A DNA stretch of 64,000 nt, taken from positions 1 to 64,000 of the forward strand of contig JBEVXU010000006.1 of the NCBI GenBank assembly GCA_040505895.1, in the 5' to 3' direction. The first letter of the stretch is position 1. Each line of letters starts with the position of its first letter. The translations under genes and the position numbers were made by a program. This DNA comes from Vondammii sp040505895. GTDB lineage: Bacteria; Pseudomonadota; Gammaproteobacteria; Chromatiales; Chromatiaceae. The notes beneath the pieces were generated by a model. The model made no database searches. It was not told the DNA's origin and worked only from the letters and a program-made list of their open reading frames with translations. Shown here piece after piece: positions 8,192 to 17,091 of the stretch.

Positions 8192-8974
8192 TCAGTTACG
8201 TTCTAAATTGCGTTTGGCGAGCCACTCGCTGAGCTGCGCATAGCCCATGACACTTATAATGGGAAATAAGCTGGCAAAGGCGATAAGGCCGAAGCCGTCG
8301 AGTACCGGGTTACGTCCTGGAATATTGCTCGCAAGTCCAAGACCGAGGGCCGCCACCAGAGGTACGGTTACCGTTGAGGTGGTTACGCCGCCTGAGTCGT
8401 AGGCGAGGGCGATGATTGATTTTGGACAGTAGAGGGTCTGGACAATTACCACTATATAGCCGGTGATAATGTAGTAGTGCAGCGGTGTGCCGGTAACGAT
8501 GCGGTAGGCGCCGAGAGAGATGCCGACAGCAACGCCAAAGGCAACGGCGAGGCGCAGCCCCCAAGTGCCGACGGCGCCACCGGAAACCTGATTCGCTTTG
8601 ATTGCCACGGCAATCAGTGATGGTTCGGCAATAGTGGTGGAGAAGCCGATGGCAAAAGCGAAGAGATAGACCCACAGATAGTGTTGCCAGTTGTCTGAGA
8701 TCTCAGCGCCCGTCTGCTGGATGCCGAGAAACTCCGGTGCGGTGAGCTGCTCCGCCATCAACTTGCCGAGAGGAAACAGTGCCTGCTCCAGTCCCTGCAG
8801 GAAAAAGGCAAGGCCGAGAAGGACGAAGCCAAAACCGACCAATACCTGGCGCAGATTTGCGATGTTCTTGCGCAGCACAAAGAATTGGAAACCAAAGAGG
8901 ATGGCGGCAATCGGCAGCACATCCGTAACGGTGGCAAGAAGGGTATCTAAAAAGTCACCGGCCCAATCGATCAT
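8192..8974 (-). CDS. DUF1538 membrane protein, second copy
   Basis: 260-residue inner-membrane protein with about seven hydrophobic segments and no signal peptide. It shares signature stretches with its upstream neighbour: STTIAEPSLIAVA in the first half, and YDSGGVTTSTVTVPLVAALG then GLIAFASLFPIISVMGY near the C-terminus. These mark the DUF1538 family, whose function is unknown; the topology and the PII-like partner suggest a transporter. Its start overlaps the stop of the first DUF1538 gene by four bases. In other genomes DUF1538 also occurs as a double-length protein, so the two halves probably work as a pair. Confidence 0.82.
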   Translation of the reverse strand: MIDWAGDFLDTLLATVTDVLPIAAILFGFQFFVLRKNIANLRQVLVGFGFVLLGLAFFLQGLEQALFPLGKLMAEQLTAPEFLGIQQTGAEISDNWQHYLWVYLFAFAIGFSTTIAEPSLIAVAIKANQVSGGAVGTWGLRLAVAFGVAVGISLGAYRIVTGTPLHYYIITGYIVVIVQTLYCPKSIIALAYDSGGVTTSTVTVPLVAALGLGLASNIPGRNPVLDGFGLIAFASLFPIISVMGYAQLSEWLAKRNLERN

Positions 8975-9705
8975 AGGATCATCCCGTAGGCCATAACGAA
9001 GATCATCGGGGTGAGGGAGGCGAAGGCGATAAGGCCGAAGCCATCAGTCATCGGGTTACGACCCCGGATACTGGTGGCGAGGCCGACGCCGAGAGCTGTG
9101 ACCAAAGGGACAGTGATGGTAGAGGTGGTTACGCCACCGGAGTCGTAGGCGATGCCGATAATCTCTGCCGGGGCAAAAAACGTCATGATAACGATGCCGA
9201 GGTACCCTCCCATGATCAGGTACTGTACCGGCCACCCTTTGATGATGCGCAGCACACCGATGACGATAGCCAAGCCAACGGAGAGGGCAACCGTCAGACG
9301 CAGACCGTCGGCATAGCTCTGTATCGACGCTTCAGTGTTTTCAATCAAGTTGCCTGCTGCCGCCACACGTCCCGCCTCATCTGCCACTGCTATCAGCGCC
9401 GGTTCCGCCACCGTGGTGCCGAAGCCGAGGGCGAAGGCAAACAACAGGAGCCAGAAAAGACTGCCTTTGGTGGCGAAGTCGTGGGCCATCGATTCGCCGA
9501 TAGGAAAGAGCCCCATCTTCAGGCCGTGGATAAACAGTGTCAGCCCGATTACCACCTGCAGAGTGCCTCCCAGCAGGCCGATCAGATCAGGGATGGGCTG
9601 CTGAAAAACCAATAGCTGAAAGAAGGCGATCACCGCGATAATAGGCGTTAGATCGCGGATGCTATCCAGCATCGCTCTTCCAAGATGACGGCTCAATGTT
9701 TTCAT
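8971..9705 (-). CDS. DUF1538 membrane protein, first copy
   Basis: 244-residue inner-membrane protein heading the reverse operon DUF1538-DUF1538-PII-like-CBS-ampD. Paralogous to the following gene: GTTVAEPALIAVA, YDSGGVTTSTITVPLVTALG and GLIAFASLTPMIFVMAYG. It starts MKTLSRHLGRAMLD, a short basic amphipathic N-terminus before the first membrane segment. Substrate unknown. The operon promoter should lie in 9706-10067. Confidence 0.82.
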   Translation of the reverse strand: MKTLSRHLGRAMLDSIRDLTPIIAVIAFFQLLVFQQPIPDLIGLLGGTLQVVIGLTLFIHGLKMGLFPIGESMAHDFATKGSLFWLLLFAFALGFGTTVAEPALIAVADEAGRVAAAGNLIENTEASIQSYADGLRLTVALSVGLAIVIGVLRIIKGWPVQYLIMGGYLGIVIMTFFAPAEIIGIAYDSGGVTTSTITVPLVTALGVGLATSIRGRNPMTDGFGLIAFASLTPMIFVMAYGMIL

Positions 9706-10067
9706 TAATATTAACTGGGCAATATATGGTTTCTTATTATTGACTCAAAAGGGGCTGTGTGGGCCGGCTCTTTACTAGGCAAGACCAAAACTTGATGTGA
9801 CAACCACCAATAGCTTACCAATAGCTTACCAATAGATAGCAGGATATAATATATATTTATGCCTGTTTAGTTATATCCGCTGGCTCAATTCAGTCTCTCT
9901 GCTGCGACTCAAGGCATGAGACAGGGTTCGTATTATATCAAATTAGTAAAAACCACTTCGATGCTATGTGAAGCTGTTCACGGCAGGCGGCTTCCGATGC
10001 ATCCATACTCTACCCCAAAGTCCAATCAATAGAAGTTACACTCCTTTCAGCCAGTATAGGCAGGGCA
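9706..10067. other. Divergent intergenic region with an 11-bp tandem repeat
   Basis: About 360 bases between the start of the DUF1538 operon (leftward) and the DUF1631 gene (rightward), so promoters for both should lie here. A direct repeat of CAATAGCTTAC occurs twice, followed by a third, partly matching CAATAGATAGC, at 9808-9840. An AT-rich stretch (ATATAATATATATTTA) follows at about 9843-9858. No gene is supported. Confidence 0.5.
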
Positions 10068-12290
10068 ATGGCGGCAACCAATAACATTATCGCGTTTGGT
10101 TCACTTCAGGATACGGATGTCACTGTCTCTTTCAAAGAGGAGTATAGGGGCAGCGTCAACGCCTGCCGACAAGTGATCCTCAAGCTTTTTCCTAAGCGGA
10201 TGGATGCGCTGTTCCAGCGACTGGACGACACCCTCTATGTTCAGGCTGACAAGGCTGATAGTAATCTCCAGCAAACTCTCTATTTCGATGCGATGCGTGA
10301 GTTGCGTAGACAGCGTGATCCGATTGAGAGTCATTTCAATCAGCATCTCCTCGAGGGCTATGATATTTTTTGGCGGCAGGGGCCTTCCGACGTGATGCTG
10401 GAGAAAGGTGTTGACTTATCCATGGGGGATTTTTCTCTGGTTGAGGCTCATGATCTGGAAGAACAGCTTGCGGTCGGCAGCATGATCTCCAGAGGTGAAG
10501 GCAGCTACTCTAGGGAACTCTACGCCCTTGATCGCCGTTTCAGTCATCTACTGAACGATCTTGAAGTTTCCGGTAAATATAATCCGTTGTCGCCGGCAAA
10601 GATATGCACTTTTTTCAGCAGTGCGATAAACGACCTGTCTGTAGATCTTCGGGTAAAACTTGTGGTCTACAAGCAATTTGAGCTGGAGGTCGTTGGCCAG
10701 CTCAGTGGGCTCTATGACGAGGTCAATACGGTTCTGGCCAAGGCGGGTGTTTTACCACAGCTAAAGCATGGCGTACGGCGGAGTTCAGCTGGATCGGTAC
10801 CCGTGCCCGCCCGGGAGGAACATGCGCCGGTTACTCCCGGTAATGAGGCGGAGGTTGCGCTGTCAAGTGTGCTGTTTGTCACACTGCAGCAACTTCTGGA
10901 TCAGCGCCGGATTACCAGCGGCCGCGTACAAATTCCCTCCTCACAGATGCAGGTTGTTAATACCAATGATGTACTTTCCGCACTCTCTGCTCTGCAGCAG
11001 GGTGGGCCGTCTGCCGACGAGGTGAGGGGGGGGTTGTTCCAGGTATTGGGCGTCGCGGGTGAGGGTAAGAGCGGCAAGGCGATAAACCAGTCGGATGAGG
11101 ATGCTCTTGATGTCATCTCCATGTTGTTTGAGTTCATCCTTGATGATCCAGGGCTGGCTGATGCGATGAGAGCGCTGCTGGCACGCCTGCAGATCCCGAT
11201 GCTGAAGGTGACGATTCTTGATAAGAGCTTCTTTAGCAAGAAAGAGCACCCGGCAAGGAGGCTGCTTAACTCTTTGGCGCAGTCAGCAGTGGGTTGGAGT
11301 GAAGGCGCCGGCAGAGATGAAGGTGGTCTCTACAATGAGATTGAATCAGTGGTGAGCAGAATCCTTTCCGAATTCAGTGACGACATCGGGCTCTTCAAAG
11401 AGCTTAATCAACAGTTCGACGCCTTTTCCACCCAGCAGCAACGCGGTGCGCAGGTCACAGAGAAACGAGCCTCTCAGGTCACCCAGGGCAAGGAGCAGTT
11501 GCTTCAGGCAAAGAAGAGTGTGCAGAAACAGATTACCGTCTCTCTGGCAGGGCGCACCCAAGTGCCGGAAGTGGCAATGACACTCATTCAAGAGGGCTGG
11601 AAAGATGTACTGCAGCTGATCAGTCTGCGCCAGGGCTTGGACAGTGAGGCATGGAAAGACGCGGTTCAGATGATGGACCGTCTACTCTGGAGTGTTGAAC
11701 CAAAACGAGATAAGAGTGAGCAGCAGAAGCTGCTGAAAACAATCCCTGAACTGCTGAGAGGACTACGCGCCGGGCTTGGTGATATTTCCTTTGATCAACA
11801 CAAGATGACACGCCTGTTCAAGGAGTTACAAGTGTGCCATGTGAACTGTCTGCGCGGCGGTAGATCGCAGATAAAAATGGTTGAAGCGAAGAGTCAGGCA
11901 GTGGAAGAGGAGAGTGAGTCTGCGGGGCCGTTCTCCGAAGAAATTATATTGGAAAGTGGCGGAGGAGATGCCGGGGCTGTTGTAAAGGATGCATTCTATG
12001 ATACTGCGGCCTCACTTGAGATTGGGACCTGGCTGGAGCTGAACGATGACCGCAGCGGAGGTCGTCGTGTGAAGCTCTCCTGGCGCAGTGAGGTGACAGA
12101 CCGCTGTCTTTTCGTCAACCACCGGGGTATGAAGGTTGAGGAGATATCGGTGCATGGACTTGCTATCTGGTTTAGGAGCGGACGGGCGACAGTGATTGAG
12201 GCAGTTGGTGTGCCACTGATGGATCGCGCACTTGGCGCAATGCTGAAGGTGCTGAAAAAGGGTGACTCGGCTGAAGTGTCGAACGCCTGA
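10068..12290 (+). CDS. DUF1631 family protein
   Basis: 740-residue cytoplasmic protein of the DUF1631 family, a proteobacterial family of unknown role. The N-terminus (VNACRQVILKLFPKRMDALF, then YFDAMRELRRQRDPIESHF) and the central helical part fit family members. The last 90 residues resemble a small beta domain: GTWLELNDDRSGGRRVKLSW, then CLFVNHRGMKVEEISVHGLA, a pattern also reminiscent of PilZ-like folds. No enzymatic motif is recognised. Monocistronic: 360 bases from the divergent operon and followed by a terminator at 12315-12344. Confidence 0.78.
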   Translation: MAATNNIIAFGSLQDTDVTVSFKEEYRGSVNACRQVILKLFPKRMDALFQRLDDTLYVQADKADSNLQQTLYFDAMRELRRQRDPIESHFNQHLLEGYDIFWRQGPSDVMLEKGVDLSMGDFSLVEAHDLEEQLAVGSMISRGEGSYSRELYALDRRFSHLLNDLEVSGKYNPLSPAKICTFFSSAINDLSVDLRVKLVVYKQFELEVVGQLSGLYDEVNTVLAKAGVLPQLKHGVRRSSAGSVPVPAREEHAPVTPGNEAEVALSSVLFVTLQQLLDQRRITSGRVQIPSSQMQVVNTNDVLSALSALQQGGPSADEVRGGLFQVLGVAGEGKSGKAINQSDEDALDVISMLFEFILDDPGLADAMRALLARLQIPMLKVTILDKSFFSKKEHPARRLLNSLAQSAVGWSEGAGRDEGGLYNEIESVVSRILSEFSDDIGLFKELNQQFDAFSTQQQRGAQVTEKRASQVTQGKEQLLQAKKSVQKQITVSLAGRTQVPEVAMTLIQEGWKDVLQLISLRQGLDSEAWKDAVQMMDRLLWSVEPKRDKSEQQKLLKTIPELLRGLRAGLGDISFDQHKMTRLFKELQVCHVNCLRGGRSQIKMVEAKSQAVEEESESAGPFSEEIILESGGGDAGAVVKDAFYDTAASLEIGTWLELNDDRSGGRRVKLSWRSEVTDRCLFVNHRGMKVEEISVHGLAIWFRSGRATVIEAVGVPLMDRALGAMLKVLKKGDSAEVSNA

Positions 12291-12314
12291 ACAGAACAGG
12301 GTTTTGTTTATTCC

Positions 12315-12344
12315 GCCCCCACAGGTTGTTGGGGGCTTTTTTTT
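12315..12344 (+). terminator. Intrinsic terminator after the DUF1631 gene
   Basis: GCCCCC at 12315-12320 pairs with GGGGGC at 12331-12336, with a 10-base loop and a run of eight T. It lies 25 bases after the stop codon. Confidence 0.88.
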
Positions 12345-12413
12345 GCCTGCAGCATACCGCTGATAACGGGTACAATTGTCCCCAGTTTAGATTTCAGAGA
12401 TAGAGGAGATGTA

Positions 12414-12758
12414 ATGAGTGAAAAAATGACCGATTCGGGCCTGAAGTATGAAGATCTGGTCGAAGGTGACGGCGAGGTTGCCGCCACAGGGCGCAAGGTG
12501 CTGGTGCACTATACCGGTTGGCTCACGAGCGGTGAAAAGTTCGACTCCAGTCTCGATCGCAATTCACCTTTTAACTTCAATCTGGGTGCCGGACAGGTGA
12601 TCCGCGGCTGGGATGAAGGGGTTCAGGGGATGAAGGTAGGAGGAAAACGTAAGCTGACTATCCCTCCGCAGCTCGGTTACGGTGCCGCCGGTGCCGGTGG
12701 TGTGATACCGCCAAATGCTACCCTGGTTTTTGATGTCGAGTTGCTGGAGCTGCTTTGA
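12414..12758 (+). CDS. FKBP-type peptidyl-prolyl isomerase
   Basis: 114-residue single-domain FKBP without signal peptide, so a cytoplasmic proline isomerase/chaperone. Conserved stretches: VLVHYTGWLTSGEKFDSSLD, GAGQVIRGWDEGVQGMKVGG and GYGAAGAGGVIPPNATLVFD; the expected pocket aromatics and the VI and FD residues are present. A GAGGAG ribosome-binding site precedes the ATG. Its stop codon overlaps the TTG proposed for nadC, so the two are probably co-translated although functionally unrelated. Confidence 0.93.
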   Translation: MSEKMTDSGLKYEDLVEGDGEVAATGRKVLVHYTGWLTSGEKFDSSLDRNSPFNFNLGAGQVIRGWDEGVQGMKVGGKRKLTIPPQLGYGAAGAGGVIPPNATLVFDVELLELL

Positions 12759-13591
12759 AACTACCGCCAATGGATAGAATCCAGCGGCAGGTTCGTCTCG
12801 CCCTGGATGAGGATGTCGGCTCGGGCGACCGTACCGCCGCCCTGATCCCCAGTGACAGCCGTTCACGAGTGGAAGTGGTCTGCCGTGAGTCAGCTATCCT
12901 CTGTGGTACCGCCTGGTTCGATGAGGTATTTTGCCAGCTCAATCCTGAGATTGCGGTTGAGTGGTTGGCGGCTGATGGTGATCGGGTCGATGCGGGAAGT
13001 GTTATCTGCCGCCTCAAGGGCGATACTCGGGCACTGCTTACCGGTGAGCGGGCTGCTCTCAACTATCTACAGACGTTGTCGGCGACGGCCACCCAGGCAC
13101 GGCAATATGCGGATGTCGTGGCGGGAACCAACACCCGTATTCTCGATACCCGGAAAACGCTTCCGGGACTGAGGCTTCAGCAGAAGTATGCGGTTCTTTG
13201 CGGTGGTTGCCATAATCACCGTGTCGGGCTCTATGACGCCATTCTGATCAAGGAGAATCATATCCGTGCAGCCGGGTCGGTGGCACTCGCCGTTGAGACG
13301 GCAATCGCTCTCGCACCTGATATAGAGGTGGAGGTAGAGGTGGAGAGCTTGGATGAGTTGCAACAAGCGATCAATGCTGGGGCACGGCGGGTGTTATTGG
13401 ATAATTTTGGTCTCGTGCAACTGCGGGAGGCGGTGGCGCTTTCAGCTGGACGTGCGCGCCTGGAGGCTTCAGGTGGAGTTAGTTTGGAGACTATCCGAGC
13501 GATTGCAGAGACCGGTGTTGATGATGTCTCGGTCGGTGCACTGACCAAGGATTTGAAGGCGGTTGACCTGTCGATGCTGTTTCTTGAATGA
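12755..13591 (+). CDS. nadC: Nicotinate-nucleotide pyrophosphorylase (quinolinate phosphoribosyltransferase)
   Basis: Converts quinolinate and PRPP to nicotinate mononucleotide, CO2 and pyrophosphate in de novo NAD synthesis. 278 residues, normal length. Recognisable features: DEDVGSGDRTAALIP at the N-terminus, GERAALNYLQTLSATAT, TRKTLPGLRLQQKYAV, GGCHNHRVGLYDAILIKENH and EASGGVSLETIRAIAETGVD. The TTG at 12755 overlaps the FKBP stop; ATG 12770 is an alternative start that would lose only five residues. nadA and nadB are not in the window. Confidence 0.95.
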   Translation: MKLPPMDRIQRQVRLALDEDVGSGDRTAALIPSDSRSRVEVVCRESAILCGTAWFDEVFCQLNPEIAVEWLAADGDRVDAGSVICRLKGDTRALLTGERAALNYLQTLSATATQARQYADVVAGTNTRILDTRKTLPGLRLQQKYAVLCGGCHNHRVGLYDAILIKENHIRAAGSVALAVETAIALAPDIEVEVEVESLDELQQAINAGARRVLLDNFGLVQLREAVALSAGRARLEASGGVSLETIRAIAETGVDDVSVGALTKDLKAVDLSMLFLE

Positions 13592-13604
13592 AGTGTGTCT
13601 GTTG

Positions 13605-13844
13605 TCAGGCTTTTATATCGAGAAGGGAACCAATGGCCTCATCCGCTGCCTTAAAGGCTTTGACAGAGGCGGTGGTGTGATGACTGCTCTGGTGCAGCTC
13701 TACCATCGAACGCACCATGTCTTTGCTCGCAATCCTGCCGGAGAGGGCGTGGGCGCTTGCGATCTCTGAGGTGCTGCGGCGCATATTTTGAAGGCCTCGC
13801 TGTATGCCTTGTAATGCCGCGCCTGTGATTGAGTTGATTGCCAT
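13605..13844 (-). CDS. Small flagellar rod/hook-like protein (FlgE/FlgC-type ends)
   Basis: About 79 residues from ATG 13844 (a GTG at 13862 is possible). The N-terminus INSITGAALQGIQRGLQNMR and the C-terminus MVRSMVELHQSSHHTTASVK, then AADEAIGSLLDI, match the two helical ends of flagellar rod/hook proteins joined directly without the central domain. Similar stand-alone short proteins occur in other proteobacteria and are often annotated as flagellar FlgE-like. No other flagellar gene is in the window. Convergent with nadC, with 13 bases between the stop codons. Confidence 0.6.
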   Translation of the reverse strand: MAINSITGAALQGIQRGLQNMRRSTSEIASAHALSGRIASKDMVRSMVELHQSSHHTTASVKAFKAADEAIGSLLDIKA

Positions 13845-14034
13845 CGTTTGTTTCAGATCCACGCCTACCTACTTATATATATAAACGCTATTTTACATAT
13901 TTCCAAGGTAACATTGAAAAAAATGCGATGGAGTGCAAATAATTAATGGAAACAGTTGTTTAAGGTTTAGGAATGTTGTTTTTTTATTCTTAGTTTGGAG
14001 TGTCGAAATACTCCATTGAAATGAGGTTAACGTT

Positions 14035-14712
14035 TTGAATAACAAAGGTATTATCGGTTTTGTTGCGCTATTTGGCATGGCTGCCTCAGTCCAGTCGGCG
14101 GAGTATCAGACGCTGGAGCAGCGACTTGGTTACACCATGGGTTTTCAGTATGGCCAGGTTGTCAAATCTCAAGGGGTTTCTATCGATAGCGCCGCTTTTG
14201 CCGCAGCGCTGAATGATGTGCTGCAGGGGAAGCAGCCACAGATGAAAATAGAGGCGATGAACGCCACCTTGGGTGAAGCTAAAAACAACCTGCTCAAAGC
14301 GAAAAAGGCGCAAGCCGGGGTGGCCCTTGAAAAGGGTAAGCATTTTCTCCAGGAGAATAAGGGGAAGAAGGGCGTAGTCACCCTGCCAAGCGGGCTGCAG
14401 TATCTGGAGCTTAAAGCGGGGAGTGGTGAGTCACCAAAGATGAGTGACAAGGTGACTGTTCACTACGAAGGCAAACTGACCAGCGGTCAGGTGTTTGATA
14501 GCTCTTATCGTCGGGGAGAGCCCGCCACTTTTCCTCTGGGAGGGGTGATTCCGGGATTCCGCGAGGCGCTTAGCTTGATGAAGCCGGGGGCTAAGTGGCA
14601 GGTCGTTATCCCCTCTGAGTTGGGTTATGGTCAGTCGGGTGCGCCTGGCTCGATCGGTCCCAATGAGGTACTTATATTCGATCTGGAGCTGATTTCAATT
14701 GCAGCTAAGTAG
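14035..14712 (+). CDS. Periplasmic FKBP-type peptidyl-prolyl isomerase, Mip/FkpA-like
   Basis: 225 residues: signal peptide (GIIGFVALFGMAASVQSA), helical dimerisation region at about residues 25-110 (LEQRLGYTMGFQYGQVVKSQ, then NLLKAKKAQAGVALEKGKHF), and a C-terminal FKBP domain (VTVHYEGKLTSGQVFDSSYR, GGVIPGFREALSLMKPGAKW, NEVLIFDLELI). This is the Mip/FkpA layout, a homodimeric periplasmic folding helper. The TTG start at 14035 is supported by GAGGT seven bases upstream and by the signal peptide beginning immediately. An AT-rich promoter region precedes it. Confidence 0.92.
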   Translation: MNNKGIIGFVALFGMAASVQSAEYQTLEQRLGYTMGFQYGQVVKSQGVSIDSAAFAAALNDVLQGKQPQMKIEAMNATLGEAKNNLLKAKKAQAGVALEKGKHFLQENKGKKGVVTLPSGLQYLELKAGSGESPKMSDKVTVHYEGKLTSGQVFDSSYRRGEPATFPLGGVIPGFREALSLMKPGAKWQVVIPSELGYGQSGAPGSIGPNEVLIFDLELISIAAK

Positions 14713-14736
14713 TTGAAGCCCAAGTAGCCGTTGTTG

Positions 14737-14766
14737 TGGCGCCGGAAAAGCTATTTTCCGGCGCCA
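14737..14766. terminator. Perfect 13-bp inverted repeat between convergent genes
   Basis: TGGCGCCGGAAAA at 14737-14749 is exactly complementary to 14754-14766, with a GCTA loop. It ends in TTTT within the stem on either strand, so it may serve as a bidirectional terminator for the Mip-like gene (+) and the DUF2892 gene (-). Confidence 0.75.
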
Positions 14767-14795
14767 TAGTGAAGGCCCCGGTAAGAGGCTATTTT

Positions 14796-14999
14796 TTAGT
14801 TACATGAAACTCCTTCCGGGATACCCATTTTTTTCAGAATTGAAGAAAGTGGACAGATGTTGGTAAAACCACTCTGCAGCAGGTTGGCGCCGACAAAAAT
14901 GGTGAGCGCGACCCAGTAGGGATCTACATAGTAGGTAAGTGCGATACTCAATAGAATCATCAGGCCGGCAAACAGCCGTACAAGTCTATCTACAGTCAC
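14796..14999 (-). CDS. DUF2892 (YgaP-like) small membrane protein
   Basis: 67 residues with two hydrophobic segments (LFAGLMILLSIALTYYV and WVALTIFVGANLLQSGF) and the C-terminal pattern TNICPLSSILKKMGI typical of DUF2892/YgaP inner-membrane domains. Such domains are often fused to or near rhodanese or sulfide-handling proteins; no rhodanese is adjacent here. It is transcribed away from the outer-membrane barrel gene cluster start and separated from it by 137 bases, so it could be the last gene of that reverse-strand unit. Confidence 0.85.
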   Translation of the reverse strand: MTVDRLVRLFAGLMILLSIALTYYVDPYWVALTIFVGANLLQSGFTNICPLSSILKKMGIPEGVSCN

Positions 15000-15136
15000 G
15001 GAAATCTCCAGTTGTGCAAGGGCCTATTAACACTATGCGATGGGTATTCGTACAGTGTTAACAGGCTCTAATAGGTTAAGTTGATAATAAAAAATGTCAG
15101 GATCAGCTGTATCGATCTTTTCCTGAATCAGGCGGC

Positions 15137-16285
15137 CTAAAAGAAACCATTTCGCCAGCTAAGCATCAGGCTGTAGTCGTGGTCTGCTTGAACACCATTA
15201 CGATCCTGATAGATGGGTTTGGAAAACTCGAGGCTGATGTTATGTCCCATTGAATACATCCAGTTGGCGCCGAGTGACAGCTCAACCTTGTCACCACCGT
15301 AATTATCAGGATCTCCACCGAGGCCAGGTCCATAGATATTTGGGTCTATCCCCTTGATCGATCCCTGTGTTTCAGCACGCATTCGCACTGAGGTGACGAA
15401 TGTGGGTTTCCAGGAGTAGCTGAGCCAGGCTGTGCCTTCATGTTTATTTGCGTAGCGCCAGCCCTCACTGTTCCTCTCCTCAAGAGGAATAGTGGCCAAG
15501 TATTGAGCTCCCCAGCCGAGGTCCTTCTTCTTCCCCCAGTATGAGACACCAAGGATGGCATCCCAGGTGCCGGAGCCGAGTTGCATGCCGTAACCCAGGC
15601 GGGTTTTAACTATAGTATTTGCCGGGGTCAGGTTGTTGTCCTCTTCCGTGATGCTGCCGGTCGGTGCACTTAAAACAGCGTCGATGACCACACCATGCAT
15701 ATCACTGGTAAACGCTTTATAAATGGCGCCAAACTTTATATCGCCGAGGCCCTCTGCGGTAACTGTGTTGGTTCCCAGGCTGGTAGTGCCTGAGGCTCCT
15801 TGGAAGGTTTCCAAGACGGTCTGTTTGCGAATAAGCGGTGCTAAGGCGACCAATGCAAACTGGTCATTAAGGGCGAAGTTTGCAAAGGGAAATACCACGT
15901 CAGCTTTTGCGCTATTTGGCACCACACGTAAGGTTGGAGGTTGGCCGGCACCGCCAAAGAAACGGTTAGGAGTGGTAGTCACTACTGTCTCTGCGGTAAC
16001 GGAATCACTACCTTGCAGAAGACCTTCGAATTCAAAGTGCTGATAGTTTATTCCGGCTACCCCCTGTCCTTTTTCAGGGAAGGCATATATACCAAAAAGT
16101 CCGGCAGGTACAGGCACAGGTAGCTTTTTTCTCAACGCCCTCAGTTTTTTTATCCTTTGTGATAAGGCCAGGCGTTGACTATAGGAGTCGGTACTTTCTG
16201 TACCGCTGTCAGCTGCAAAAGTGTGTGCTGGTATAGTCAGGGCGGTAGCGACAGCAGCAGCAAGTGATAGGGCTCTATATTTCAT
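15137..16285 (-). CDS. Outer-membrane beta-barrel protein, MetA/phenol-transporter-like
   Basis: 382 residues with an N-terminal signal peptide (LSLAAAVATALTIPAHTFAA), a short coiled basic linker (RIKKLRALRKKLPVPVPAG), and then alternating beta-strand-like sequence ending in phenylalanine (SLMLSWRNGFF), the outer-membrane barrel signature. Overall it resembles the MetA-pathway phenol-degradation transporter family, whose members are often annotated as transporters; the substrate is unknown. It lies 27 bases downstream of the cytochrome c'-like gene and is probably co-transcribed with it from the promoter region facing the two-component system. Confidence 0.65.
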   Translation of the reverse strand: MKYRALSLAAAVATALTIPAHTFAADSGTESTDSYSQRLALSQRIKKLRALRKKLPVPVPAGLFGIYAFPEKGQGVAGINYQHFEFEGLLQGSDSVTAETVVTTTPNRFFGGAGQPPTLRVVPNSAKADVVFPFANFALNDQFALVALAPLIRKQTVLETFQGASGTTSLGTNTVTAEGLGDIKFGAIYKAFTSDMHGVVIDAVLSAPTGSITEEDNNLTPANTIVKTRLGYGMQLGSGTWDAILGVSYWGKKKDLGWGAQYLATIPLEERNSEGWRYANKHEGTAWLSYSWKPTFVTSVRMRAETQGSIKGIDPNIYGPGLGGDPDNYGGDKVELSLGANWMYSMGHNISLEFSKPIYQDRNGVQADHDYSLMLSWRNGFF

Positions 16286-16312
16286 AACGTTCTCCAGATT
16301 GATGGGATTGGA

Positions 16313-16951
16313 TTAACGCAATAGGTCTGATTGCCCAGGCTTGCTACGGAAAACAGTATGACAGGCAACACAGCCAGAACTGATTTCTCCCAGTAGTGAT
16401 GCAGCGGTCGCCATGTCACCAGCATCGGCAGCAGCTGCCAGTTTTATGGCATTACCCTCGACGCTGGAATTGAAGCCATCAAGGACAGCCAGGCGATCAT
16501 CGGTGATATTTTCCATTCCTAGATAAGGAAGGAGGCCGCCAACAGGAATACGGTGGTTGGCAAGGCGTCGGGCGCTGTCTGCTGTCATCTCCGTGCTATC
16601 TGTCATGATACCCATCGCCATGCTCTGATAGTCGGCAAATACCTCCAGCATCACCTGTCTCATTGTAGCTTCGTTACTGTAGCGGTTATGCATGGCCAAT
16701 ATAGCCATCAGAGACATCTTGGTGTCCTGTGATAACCCCTGGACTTTTTCTTGCAACTCCGGCTTCATAAGCCCTATTTGCCCCTTTAGGACTTTTTGTA
16801 AAGCCTCCATAGAAGGCTCGGCAGCTACATTGGCTGATGGAAGCATCAGGCTGCCTGCAAGCAGTGCGGCGGTAATAGGTGCAAATTGTTTCCTGAAGCG
16901 TCCAATGAAATTAGAAAGGCCGTTACATATTCTTTTGTCTTGATGTGACAT
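16313..16951 (-). CDS. Cytochrome c'-like exported haem protein
   Basis: 212 residues. A basic N-terminus is followed by a hydrophobic export signal (ITAALLAGSLMLPSANVAA), and then a mostly helical protein with a single haem c motif CVACH 19 residues from the C-terminus. A C-terminal CxxCH in a four-helix protein is the cytochrome c' layout. Cytochromes c' bind NO or other small ligands in the periplasm. Divergent from an OmpR-type regulator gene and upstream of an outer-membrane barrel gene, suggesting a stress- or ligand-responsive unit; the ligand is inferred, not shown. Confidence 0.75.
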   Translation of the reverse strand: MSHQDKRICNGLSNFIGRFRKQFAPITAALLAGSLMLPSANVAAEPSMEALQKVLKGQIGLMKPELQEKVQGLSQDTKMSLMAILAMHNRYSNEATMRQVMLEVFADYQSMAMGIMTDSTEMTADSARRLANHRIPVGGLLPYLGMENITDDRLAVLDGFNSSVEGNAIKLAAAADAGDMATAASLLGEISSGCVACHTVFRSKPGQSDLLR

Positions 16952-17091
16952 GGGGTGTTACTCCTCAGTTCTCTATTTTTGGTATGGGGGTTTTTCTTGC
17001 TATCGGTTTTCACTCTTGTGGAATCTGCGTGATGAAATTACGATATGCGGAATGATAATAAAGAACTTGTTTATCTCTTTAGCTTCCCGGA

